A stretch of DNA of 7,294 bases. Origin: Abditibacteriota bacterium. Lineage in GTDB: Bacteria > Armatimonadota > UBA5829. Of the stretch, positions 1 through 6,156 are shown in pieces; the stretch's first letter is position 1; every line of letters starts with the position of its first letter. Both the position numbers and the translations under genes were made by a program. Below the pieces are notes generated by a model. It searched no databases. It had not been told where the DNA came from and saw only the letters and a list, made by a program, of their open reading frames with translations. The DNA is taken from positions 1 to 7,294 of the forward strand of contig JAGDDM010000010.1 in assembly GCA_017958015.1 (NCBI GenBank). The letters run 5' to 3'.

Positions 1-150
1 CGTAGACGGTCTATACAATTCCGGCACGCAGTCCAAATATGACGAGTTCATCAAATGCGTATCGACATAATACGATGATTTGGCAAATGCTTGTTTACAA
101 TTGCAGAACGGACATGTATAAGTTTCGTTTGAAAAATCTATTTCTATCAT
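1..150 (-). CDS. N-terminal part of an unknown zinc-ribbon-like protein in the RM operon (truncated by window edge)
   Basis: An open frame of 50 codons starts with ATG at 150-148 and runs off the left edge with no stop, so only the N-terminus is visible. It begins MIEIDFSNETYTCPFCNCKQ. Cysteines at residues 13, 16 and 18 (CPFCNC) and a later Cys near residue 41 suggest one half of a zinc ribbon, but the second metal-binding pair is not secure within the fragment. The start lies 4 nt after the hsdM stop, and a purine-rich GGGGGTG about 7 nt upstream, overlapping the hsdM 3' end, can serve as ribosome binding site, so it is very probably co-translated with the methyltransferase. G+C is about 39% (58 of 150), clearly lower than hsdM. 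I do not recognise the family. A DUF4145-type accessory protein, or the start of a restriction or effector subunit, are possibilities suggested only by the zinc-ribbon start and the position after hsdM. Confidence 0.7.
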   Translation of the reverse strand, partial: MIEIDFSNETYTCPFCNCKQAFAKSSYYVDTHLMNSSYLDCVPELYRPST

Positions 151-154
151 AGTT

Positions 155-1690
155 TTACACCCCCATCTCTTCCATATACTTCTTCATTTTCGCTTGCACC
201 TCCGCCAATTCGGCCTCGATGTCGGCGATGTTTTTCTTTACTTCCTCTATGTCCACAAGTTCTTCTTCCTCGAAGGTGTCCACGTAGCGGGGGATGTTCA
301 GGTTATAATTGTTCTCGACGATTTCTTCCCGGGCGGCCACATGGCAATATTTGTCGATGTCTTTCCGCTCTCTGTAGGCGGCGACGATTTTCTCTATGTC
401 GCAGTCTCTGAGGATGTTTTGGTTCTTCCCCTTTTCGTAGTTACCCTCGCCGCTCGCGTCGATAAACACAACATCGTTTGTCCGTCTGTTTTTGCCGAAG
501 ACAAGCACGCAGGCGGGAATGCCGGTGCCGTAGAAAAGGTTGGCGGGCAGACCTATAACCGCGTCAAGGAGGTTGAAGTCGATAATCTGTTTGCGTATCT
601 TGTCCTCGCTCGCCCCCCTGAAGAGGACGCCGTGGGGCAGAACAACCGCCATTCGTCCGGATTCGGAATCGAGGCTGTGGAGCATGTGGAGCACAAAGGC
701 GTAGTCGCCCTTGGATGCCGGCGGAACACCCCAGTCAAAGCGGTTCCAAGGGTCCAAGTCGGCGGTCATCTTCTCACGCTTTTTGTTTTCGGAATCGAAA
801 GCGGCGCCGGAGAGGAAACCGCTGTCCCATTTGTCCAAGCTGAAAGGCGGGTTGGCCACCACCACCTGGAACTTCATCAGTTTGTCGTCCTCGATGTTCT
901 GGGGATTTGAAAGGGTGTCGCCCTGCCATATGCGGGCGTCGTCCACGCCGTGGAGGAACATGTTCATAACGCAAAGGGCCCATGTCTGAGCGTTTTGCTC
1001 CTGACCGTACACCGCCGCTTTTCCGCTTGGCACCATGTCGAAGGCCTTCAGAAGCAAACCGCCGCTACCGCATGTGGGATCGTATATTCTGTCGTTCTCC
1101 CGAGGGTCCGCCAAAGCCGCCACCAACTTCGACACCTGACTGGGCGTGAAGAACTCGCCGCCCTTTTTGCCCGCGTCGGAAGCGAAGGTGGCTATCATGT
1201 ATTCATAGGCGTCGCCGATGATGTCCGCCGAACCCAATTGACCGGGACGCAAATCAAGCGCGTGGAAGTCCTCAAGGAGGTTGCGGAGAGTGGAATTCTT
1301 CTCGCGCACGTCGCCGAAATCAACCTGGGAGTTGAAGTCAATCGCGCGGAAAACGTTGCGTAGTTTGCCGCTGTTGTGCTCCTCTATACGGGAAAGAGCC
1401 ACGTTTATCTTTTGTCCGATCTCGTTATCGGTTCTGTTCGCGTACAGGTAATCGAAAGTGGACTCCTCGTCTATGGCGAAACGCTCACGGGACATCGCAC
1501 GTTCCACACGGGTTTCGTCACCTTCGTATTGCTCCTCGTATTGAGCCCGCTTTTCTTTTGTGACATCACTCAGGTACTTCACGAACAGCATGGACAAAAT
1601 GTAGTCTTTATAACGGGAACTGTCGATCTTTCCCCGAAAACTGTCACACGCGCTCCACAAAACGTTCTCTATGTCTTTACGGGTAGTCAT
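155..1690 (-). CDS. hsdM: Type I restriction-modification DNA methyltransferase subunit (N6-adenine), HsdM
   Basis: This is a 511-aa adenine-N6 DNA methyltransferase of the HsdM family, which uses S-adenosylmethionine and gets its sequence specificity from a separate S subunit. Residues 1-140 match the helical HsdM N-terminal domain (from MTTRKDIENVLWSACDSFRG). The GGEFFTP signature is at 177-183, SAM-binding motif I DPTCGSGG at 204-211, and catalytic motif IV NPPF at 280-283. The C-terminal NYNLNIPRYV typical of Type I M subunits is at 461-470, followed by a charged, coiled-coil-like tail (473-508) of the kind that contacts HsdS. Length is normal for the family. I chose ATG at 1690, not the longer open frame reaching 1948, because the upstream part is basic, non-conserved sequence overlapping the S gene, the family begins at this Met, and GAAAGGA sits 8-9 nt upstream. 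The start overlaps the preceding stop (ATGA). No key residue is missing, so it is probably active. Confidence 0.95.
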   Translation of the reverse strand: MTTRKDIENVLWSACDSFRGKIDSSRYKDYILSMLFVKYLSDVTKEKRAQYEEQYEGDETRVERAMSRERFAIDEESTFDYLYANRTDNEIGQKINVALSRIEEHNSGKLRNVFRAIDFNSQVDFGDVREKNSTLRNLLEDFHALDLRPGQLGSADIIGDAYEYMIATFASDAGKKGGEFFTPSQVSKLVAALADPRENDRIYDPTCGSGGLLLKAFDMVPSGKAAVYGQEQNAQTWALCVMNMFLHGVDDARIWQGDTLSNPQNIEDDKLMKFQVVVANPPFSLDKWDSGFLSGAAFDSENKKREKMTADLDPWNRFDWGVPPASKGDYAFVLHMLHSLDSESGRMAVVLPHGVLFRGASEDKIRKQIIDFNLLDAVIGLPANLFYGTGIPACVLVFGKNRRTNDVVFIDASGEGNYEKGKNQNILRDCDIEKIVAAYRERKDIDKYCHVAAREEIVENNYNLNIPRYVDTFEEEELVDIEEVKKNIADIEAELAEVQAKMKKYMEEMGV

Positions 1691-2274
1691 TTGTTTTTTC
1701 CTTTCATCCTTTTTTGAATACTTGATATATTGGTCATGTTGTACTTCAATTTCGCGTCGGCCAGACGGCGAAGCAGCACATACTCTCTCTTCGCCGATTC
1801 GTAGACGACGCCTATTTTTTGCTGGTCGAATATGGATATGTACTCCGTGTCGTAGTCGCTTACGATGCGGGCGTTGATGGCGGACAGCATGCTGCCCGAA
1901 CCGCTCATGTAGAACATGTGCTTTACCTTGGGCGTGTTCAAAAGCCACAGTAAATACGCCGGATTGAATATTTGCGGATTGACGCGAATAATCAAAAAGT
2001 TTGAAGACACCACCATACCGGACAGAGACTCATCGATAAGCACCGCGGTGTAGGGCTCCGTTACCCTCAGAATTATGTCGTTCGTCCGAGCCAAATACTC
2101 ATCGCGCAACACTTCCTTCGAATCGAAAATATCCAAAGAGTCTTTATCCACAAACCCCTGCGGGTCAACAGACCGTAACGTCAACGCGCGATAGCGGTAC
2201 GACGGATCTTCGTCAGCCTGCTTTCGGGATAAAACCAAACCCGTCCGAATGACCGCTCCTTCACCTATTTTCAT
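1687..2274 (-). CDS. hsdS: Single-TRD ('half') Type I specificity subunit, HsdS-like
   Basis: A 195-aa protein with one target-recognition domain, about half the length of a classical HsdS (roughly 400 aa, two TRDs). The layout fits one TRD of the HsdS family. A beta-rich section contains LARTNDIILRVTEPYTAVLI (61-80) and SSNFLIIRVNP (90-100), then NPAYLLWLLNT (104-114), a glycine/serine turn SGSGSML (124-130), the closing ISIFDQQKIG (146-155, equivalent to the usual 'IPLPPLxEQxxI'), and a conserved-type C-terminal helix (155-178) with a basic tail. Known half-S proteins act as homodimers that read palindromic, bipartite targets, and I infer the same here. The ATG at 2274 is supported by GAGGTG about 4 nt upstream. 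The longer open frame to 2397 is excluded because it would begin upstream of the promoter and inside a terminator. It precedes hsdM with a 4-nt overlap, an unusual order. G+C is about 43-55% in sampled lines, lower than the right-hand operon. Confidence 0.85.
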   Translation of the reverse strand: MKIGEGAVIRTGLVLSRKQADEDPSYRYRALTLRSVDPQGFVDKDSLDIFDSKEVLRDEYLARTNDIILRVTEPYTAVLIDESLSGMVVSSNFLIIRVNPQIFNPAYLLWLLNTPKVKHMFYMSGSGSMLSAINARIVSDYDTEYISIFDQQKIGVVYESAKREYVLLRRLADAKLKYNMTNISSIQKRMKGKNK

Positions 2275-2325
2275 AGGACACCTCAAAAACGTAATTTTTG
2301 TAAATAACAGAAGCATGCTATAGAT

Positions 2326-2354
2326 ATTATAACCAATCCTCCGGATAATGTCAA
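2326..2354 (-). promoter_or_regulatory. Consensus sigma-70/sigma-A promoter of the hsdS-hsdM operon
   Basis: On the minus strand a perfect -35 box TTGACA (2354-2349) is followed by a 17-bp spacer (2348-2332) and a perfect -10 box TATAAT (2331-2326). Transcription should begin near 2319, giving a leader of about 45 nt before the ATG at 2274. An 8-bp palindrome AGCATGCT (2312-2319) lies at the expected start site and could be an operator, though it is short enough to be chance. A fully consensus promoter implies strong, probably constitutive expression of the methyltransferase module, unless a repressor acts here. Confidence 0.88.
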
Positions 2355-2375
2355 GTGTTATTTTTTCGATGGAAC

Positions 2376-2404
2376 AAAAAAACAGACGCCGAAGCATCTG
2401 TTTT
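2376..2404 (-). terminator. Intrinsic terminator with UUCG tetraloop
   Basis: Read on the minus strand, AAAACAGATGC pairs with GCGTCTGTTTT (11 pairs including one G-U) around a TTCG loop, and the 3' arm continues into a run of seven T (complement of 2382-2376). On the plus strand the same arms contain a C-A mismatch and only four T follow, so the terminator works on the minus strand. It lies downstream of the separate terminator 2489-2518 and directly upstream of the hsdS promoter. It therefore either gives a second stop to read-through from the right operon or ends a short RNA begun near 2464. Confidence 0.85.
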
Positions 2405-2432
2405 GAGGTTTCGTTATCTACCCCTGTTTAAA

Positions 2433-2444
2433 TGTTGCGCAACA
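2433..2444. repeat. Perfect 12-bp palindrome TGTTGCGCAACA
   Basis: TGTTGCGCAACA reads the same on both strands and sits in the AT-rich gap between the two operons, inside the possible short transcript. It is flanked at a distance by the 5-bp inverted pair CCTGT/ACAGG (2423-2427 and 2456-2460). As DNA it could be a dimeric regulator site. As RNA it could form a small hairpin or a kissing dimer. Nothing in the window identifies a cognate regulator. Confidence 0.45.
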
Positions 2445-2488
2445 CTTCTCCCCTTACAGGTTTTTTCTTGATTATACTCTTATTCCGC

Positions 2489-2518
2489 AAAAGCCGCCAT
2501 ACTTAAGTGGCGGCTTTT
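2489..2518 (-). terminator. Intrinsic terminator at the end of the rlmN operon
   Basis: AAAAGCCGCCA (2489-2499) and TGGCGGCTTTT (2508-2518) form an 11-bp perfect stem, six of its pairs G-C, around an 8-nt loop. It starts 17 nt beyond the stop codon of the last gene of the right-hand operon. The A4/T4 flanks make it nearly symmetrical, so it could act on both strands, but only the minus strand has a gene reading into it. Confidence 0.85.
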
Positions 2519-2534
2519 CGCGACTCTTTCGATT

Positions 2535-3605
2535 TTATCGCTTAATATTTTTCAAAATGGTCTCGATGGTTTCCTCGGTAACGGCTTTCTCGAAGCTGCG
2601 GAAGCCGGCCAGTTTGAAACCGTGTTTCCTCGCGATGGCGCTTATTGTCTCCACCTGCTCCACGGAAACGGTTTTGCCCAGAGTGAAGTTCTCGTACCTG
2701 CCCTCGAGGGCCAGCATCATGGTTTCGCTCATGCAGGCGTAGGCGGTTTTGGGCGGGAAGCCGAAGTTGAAACCGAGGTCCGCGTTCTCTCCCGGCACCG
2801 CGACCACGCCGCCCTCAATCACAAGAACGTCGTTCCGCTCCTTCTGAACGGCAACGGACACATCCCGGGGTCTTGCCACGTCGCAGACCACCGCGCCGCT
2901 CTTGATGAAGCTCGGCTCGATTATGGCGTCCACGGCGGCGGAAACGGTGACCACGATGTCGGCGTTTTCTATGCCGGTTTTCACGTCCACGGAGGTGGAT
3001 ACCTTGGCTTTGCCGCCGCTTATTTCCTCCGCCAGCGCTTCCAGCTTGTCGGTGCTCCTGCCCACAAGGATAACTTCTTTACATTCCTTGGCGAACACGG
3101 CGGCGCAGGTTTTGCCGATGGAGCCGGTGGCGCCCACCACGGACACAACCGCTTCAGCGGGGTTGATACCCAGTATTTCCGCGCCTTTCTTGGCGCCCTC
3201 GATGGCAGTGGCCACGGTATAGGAGTTGCCGGTGGTAACGGCGATGTTGCTCCTCTCGGCGATGGTGATGCCGCCGTCGCCCACCACGGAGGTGAAGGCG
3301 CCCAGACCGATAATCTTCGCCCCTTTGTCCTCCGCCAGCTTCACGGCGTCAACGATTTTGTTATACACCCGCTCGATGGGCAGTGTCGTCATGAGTTTGG
3401 GAGTCAGGGGACAGCCCACAAACCAGCCCTCCGCCTCCGGACCGGCGATTGATTTGATACCGGTTATGTGGGAGACATCGATGGGGGATTTGAGCAGCAT
3501 GGCCTTTTCGATAAGGGGCTCCGGGAAGAGGCGGGCGATGGGATATTTCCGCGCCACGTCCTTCTTCGCGCTCAAAGGGTGTATTACAAATGCGAATTTT
3601 TCCAT
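2535..3605 (-). CDS. Acyl-ACP reductase (AAR)-like NAD(P)-dependent oxidoreductase
   Basis: A 356-aa protein that resembles, from memory, cyanobacterial long-chain fatty acyl-ACP reductase (341 aa in Synechococcus elongatus), which reduces acyl-ACP or acyl-CoA to fatty aldehyde. Shared landmarks in order are LGAFTS (101-106), TTGNSYT (124-130), a Rossmann nucleotide motif VVGATGSIG (156-164), EGGVVAVPG (264-272), and YACMSETMMLALEG (289-302) followed by ENFTLGK (305-311) and RKHGF (326-330). Cys291 aligns with the cyanobacterial Cys294 reported to carry the acyl thioester. Databases often name such non-cyanobacterial members 'shikimate dehydrogenase' because of the shared fold, and I think that name is misleading. 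The ATG at 3605 has AGAGG 5 nt upstream and begins 9 nt after the preceding stop, so it is coupled to the 'quinate 5-dehydrogenase' gene. No aldehyde-deformylating oxygenase is nearby, so aldehyde or alcohol, not alkane, is the expected product. The substrate is inferred. Confidence 0.8.
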   Translation of the reverse strand: MEKFAFVIHPLSAKKDVARKYPIARLFPEPLIEKAMLLKSPIDVSHITGIKSIAGPEAEGWFVGCPLTPKLMTTLPIERVYNKIVDAVKLAEDKGAKIIGLGAFTSVVGDGGITIAERSNIAVTTGNSYTVATAIEGAKKGAEILGINPAEAVVSVVGATGSIGKTCAAVFAKECKEVILVGRSTDKLEALAEEISGGKAKVSTSVDVKTGIENADIVVTVSAAVDAIIEPSFIKSGAVVCDVARPRDVSVAVQKERNDVLVIEGGVVAVPGENADLGFNFGFPPKTAYACMSETMMLALEGRYENFTLGKTVSVEQVETISAIARKHGFKLAGFRSFEKAVTEETIETILKNIKR

Positions 3606-3614
3606 ATTTACCTC

Positions 3615-4514
3615 TTAAAACTCCGTTACCGCGGGAGTCCAATTCATCTTTTCCAGCAGATTCATGTAGTCCTCGGGGGAGGCTTCCTCCTGGGTCTTAC
3701 CCATCAGAGTCAGCATCACCGCCTCAAAGACGTTGGTGCCGTACCGTCTGCCGTTGTATTCGGGAGTGGTGGTGACAAGCCGCTTCAGACCCCGCTCCCG
3801 CAAAACATCCTTGTCCGCCGATGTCACCGTGTTGGTGACGATTGTCTTTCCGGAGAGATCCGGCGGCAGCGTCTTGCGTATGAGCAAAAAGTCGCCGCAA
3901 ACAATGTCCGCCCAATCGTAGTACTTCACGAACTTCGGCTTCGACTCGTTTTGGGACTTGCCGGTGGGATAAAGAACCGACGTGGGCAGAAGCCGCACAA
4001 CCGGAATCAGCAGGTCCGCTATCTTCGTAAGGGTCTTGTAGGACTTAAGGGGCATGGGCACGCCCAAAATGAACATCAAATCGCCGAATATAATCTCACC
4101 GGCAACCTTGTTTAAGGCCTGAGCCATGCCGAACCGGTCCACGGCGCAGACCATGAGGACCTTGGACCCGGAAAAGTCGACAACGCCCTCTTTTTGGAGA
4201 TACTCCACGGTTCTCCGCTCCAGAGTGTTCTTCACTCCGCTGCCGTCCGCCACCGGGGTTTTCTTCGCCAGCCGAGCCAGTCTGTCCCCGTCCCGGAGGG
4301 TATATCTTCGGGTGCCGGTGCATATATATCTGTCGGTGCCGCCCAGACCGAAGGCGTCGATATTGCCGTCGTATCGGGCAATGAGCTCCGCGAACCGCTT
4401 TTCGTCGCCGTCCGCTCCGATGCGTTCTATTTTGAACTCCTCACCCATAATGACCGCTTCGCTTGAGGCGTTCCGGGCGGAGGAGCCGAGACTTACGCTT
4501 ACTACGTGTTTCAA
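3615..4514 (-). CDS. Uncharacterised protein of the family annotated 'quinate 5-dehydrogenase'
   Basis: A 299-aa soluble protein matching, as I recall it, a conserved family often labelled quinate 5-dehydrogenase, a label I know no good experiment for. Visible conserved blocks are VVSVSLGSS (4-12), DAFGLGGTDRY (53-63), ADGSGVKNTLERR (89-101), VLMVCAVDRFGMA (119-131), YYDWADIVCGD (198-208) and TTTPEYNGRRYGTNVFEAV (248-266). The pattern of short beta strands ending in glycine or charged residues suggests a nucleotide- or phosphate-binding alpha/beta fold. No signal peptide or membrane segment is apparent. The start is TTG at 4514, inside a TTGA overlap with the dus stop, with GGGAGA about 9 nt upstream. 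The family's N-terminal VVSVSLGSS begins right after it, which supports this non-ATG start. It lies 9 nt before the AAR-like gene, and the two probably work together, for example as an accessory or partner in acyl transfer (inference). Confidence 0.75.
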   Translation of the reverse strand: MKHVVSVSLGSSARNASSEAVIMGEEFKIERIGADGDEKRFAELIARYDGNIDAFGLGGTDRYICTGTRRYTLRDGDRLARLAKKTPVADGSGVKNTLERRTVEYLQKEGVVDFSGSKVLMVCAVDRFGMAQALNKVAGEIIFGDLMFILGVPMPLKSYKTLTKIADLLIPVVRLLPTSVLYPTGKSQNESKPKFVKYYDWADIVCGDFLLIRKTLPPDLSGKTIVTNTVTSADKDVLRERGLKRLVTTTPEYNGRRYGTNVFEAVMLTLMGKTQEEASPEDYMNLLEKMNWTPAVTEF

Positions 4515-5506
4515 CTTTCCGGCTCTCCCTTAAGACGGCTCACGGCGCCGTCCAAAACTTCCAGTATCTCATCCACCGAACCGGTGGTCATAATCATATT
4601 CCGCAGCTTGGGTGCTCCGGGCATACCTTTTATATACCATATCAGGTGGCCCCGCATTTCCTTCGCCGCCCTGCTCTCGCCCATGCGCTCCCGCAGAAGC
4701 CGGGCGTGTTCCTTCGCCCCCTCAAGGCGTTCCATGGGGGTTATGGGGTCGAGCCGCTCGCCCCTCGCCAAATAGGCTTCCGTTTCTTTGAATATCCACG
4801 GATTACCCAAAGCGCCGCGGCCTATCATCACGCCGTCGCAGCCTGTGCGGCGGAACATATCCTCCGCGCTTTCCGGAGACGTCACGTCCCCGTTGGCGAT
4901 GAGGGGAACGGAGATAACTTCCCGCACCCGGGCAATCATATCCCTGTCCGCGGTGCCGGAATAGCCCTGTGAGGCGTATCTGCCGTGAACGGTTACGGCG
5001 TCGGCGCCGTTGTCCCGGGCGATTTTCGCGAACTCGAGCACGGTGGGCTCGCCCTCGCGCCAGCCCAGACGGGTTTTGACGGTCAGGGGACACTTCGTCA
5101 CGACTTTACGGGCGGCGGCGATAATCTCCCCGCAGAGTTTAAGGTCCTTAAGGAGCACCGCCCCGGAGTTGCTTTTTGCCACCTTGGGCACGGGGCAGCC
5201 GAAGTTGATGTCGACTATATCCGCCCCGGCGTTTTGCAGAGCCTCAGCCCCGATTGCAACCGTCTCCGGGTCGCCGCCGAAGACCTGAGCCGCGATGGGC
5301 CGCTCCTCCTCCGTCCAGTCCACCATATACCCGGTTTTGGGATCCTTGAACTTAATGGCGTAGGAGCTGAACATCTCCGTGTTCACCAGACCGCAGCCCC
5401 CGGAGCGCTTCACCATGAGCCGAAAGGCCCGGTTCGTCACCCCCGCCATGGGAGCCAGAACCAGAGGCGTCTCCACGGTAAGACCGCCTATTTTAAGAGG
5501 TTTCAC
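4511..5506 (-). CDS. dusB: tRNA-dihydrouridine synthase, DusB type
   Basis: A 331-aa FMN-dependent, NADPH-using enzyme that reduces uridine to dihydrouridine in tRNA. The N-terminal TIM barrel shows LAPMAGVTNRAFR (17-29), the family FMN/substrate loop. The active-site segment DINFGCPVPKV (99-109) carries catalytic Cys104, followed by KTRLGW (144-149), TVHGR (172-176), IANGDV (203-208) and the phosphate-binding GRGALGNPWIF (229-239). The last roughly 90 residues are the helical tRNA-binding domain. Length and motif wording fit the DusB subgroup common in Firmicutes and many other phyla, more than DusA or DusC. The start is GTG at 5506, overlapping the previous stop as GTGA, and only a weak GGA precedes it, so its translation probably depends on coupling. 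With rlmN two genes upstream, this operon holds two RNA-modification enzymes. Confidence 0.93.
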   Translation of the reverse strand: MKPLKIGGLTVETPLVLAPMAGVTNRAFRLMVKRSGGCGLVNTEMFSSYAIKFKDPKTGYMVDWTEEERPIAAQVFGGDPETVAIGAEALQNAGADIVDINFGCPVPKVAKSNSGAVLLKDLKLCGEIIAAARKVVTKCPLTVKTRLGWREGEPTVLEFAKIARDNGADAVTVHGRYASQGYSGTADRDMIARVREVISVPLIANGDVTSPESAEDMFRRTGCDGVMIGRGALGNPWIFKETEAYLARGERLDPITPMERLEGAKEHARLLRERMGESRAAKEMRGHLIWYIKGMPGAPKLRNMIMTTGSVDEILEVLDGAVSRLKGEPES

Positions 5507-6156
5507 TTTTTATCCGTCTTCGCGGGTTCCGGTTTCTTTTCCGCGCTGGGCGGAAGTTTGACGTCCTCTTCCTTGGCGTCCTTGGACTTTATGAGCTCTC
5601 CGTCCTTGTTCTCCACGCCCATTTCCACGCTGCCGTCGCGGTAGAGAATCCAGCCGAACACCGGCAGCTTGTCGCTGAGGGAGTGTTTGCAGGAGATGAC
5701 CGGGTCGTCGTCCTTCTTGCCGGGTTTGTACTCGTACTCACCGCTGTGGACGGGGCACTTCAGAAGGCTGTGGTCCCGGATGTACTCGCCCTTAAGCTCC
5801 CGGAGAGATTCCGGATACTTGTCGTTGGCGTCGTGGTAGCGTTCCATGGCGCCGGAAACCTTCTCCAGGTGGGTTCGGCACACGATGAGCTCGTTCAGAC
5901 CGGGCAGGGACTTTATCAAATAAAACACGCTTCCGACTATGCCGAGAAACAGCACAAGCAGCACAACAAGGCAGCAGACGCAGCAGGATTTGTTCTTTTT
6001 GCCCTTGCCGGAGCGGAACTTTTCCTCAATGATTTCCGCCTCGGTCCGCCGATCCGCGTCCCCTTCGGGAGTTTCGGTTTTCGCCTCGACTTCCGCCTCG
6101 GTTTCCGGGGTCGTTTCTTCTTCGTTTACGTTATTGTTAATTCTTTCTTCGTCCAT
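5503..6156 (-). CDS. Single-pass membrane protein with pseudopilin-like extracytoplasmic domain, unknown function
   Basis: A 217-aa protein I cannot assign to a named family. Residues 1-45 are acidic, Glu/Thr-rich and probably disordered, 47-57 are basic (KFRSGKGKKNK), and 58-81 form one hydrophobic membrane span opened by CCVCC. The basic stretch before the span predicts an inside N-terminus and outside C-terminus. The outer part, CRTHLEKVSGAMERYHDAND (93-112) then KYPESLRELKGEY (113-125), LLKCP (131-135) and CKHSLSDK to LYRDGSVE (156-178), resembles the globular half of type II pseudopilin-like proteins, with N-x-K/A-Y-YP-L-CP and H-to-DG features. There is no prepilin-peptidase site, so it is probably an anchored derivative, not an assembled pilin. 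C134 and C156 could form a disulphide. The tail (187-217) is Lys/Asp/Pro-rich. ATG at 6156 has GAGGA 10 nt upstream and overlaps the rlmN end by 20 nt. Confidence 0.85.
   Translation of the reverse strand: MDEERINNNVNEEETTPETEAEVEAKTETPEGDADRRTEAEIIEEKFRSGKGKKNKSCCVCCLVVLLVLFLGIVGSVFYLIKSLPGLNELIVCRTHLEKVSGAMERYHDANDKYPESLRELKGEYIRDHSLLKCPVHSGEYEYKPGKKDDDPVISCKHSLSDKLPVFGWILYRDGSVEMGVENKDGELIKSKDAKEEDVKLPPSAEKKPEPAKTDKK

Larger units (their letters stand above)
2376..2464 (-). ncRNA. Possible short non-coding transcript (~90 nt) between the two operons
   Basis: A TATAAT box on the minus strand (2476-2471) is followed about 70 nt later by the UUCG-capped terminator, with no plausible reading frame between. 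The interval can fold: CCTGT (2460-2456) can pair with ACAGG (2427-2423), enclosing a perfect 12-bp palindrome TGTTGCGCAACA (2433-2444). The -35 region at the right distance (TGGCGG) is a poor match, so the promoter is weak evidence. I do not recognise a known riboswitch or RNA class. The alternative is that this stretch is a remnant left by insertion of the RM locus, with the hairpin serving only as a barrier. Confidence 0.3.

Noticed and set aside
1691..1948. N-terminal extension of the HsdM reading frame back to 1948
   Set aside because: It overlaps the clearly coding hsdS gene in another frame, is basic and non-family-like, and a good ribosome site precedes the Met at 1690.
2275..2397. 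Longer start for the HsdS-like protein, up to 2397
   Set aside because: It would include the -10 and -35 boxes and begin inside the terminator hairpin. GAGGTG precedes the Met at 2274.
2622..3452. 276-codon open frame on the plus strand opposite the AAR-like gene
   Set aside because: It is the antisense shadow of a GC-rich gene. The protein is His/Gly-rich with no family features, and other long plus-strand frames (194-910, 3468-4115, 4985-5644) look the same.
2535..3605. True AroE shikimate dehydrogenase
   Set aside because: The AroE N-terminal substrate signature and its usual roughly 270-aa length are absent, and the motif order and C-terminal Cys block fit AAR much better.
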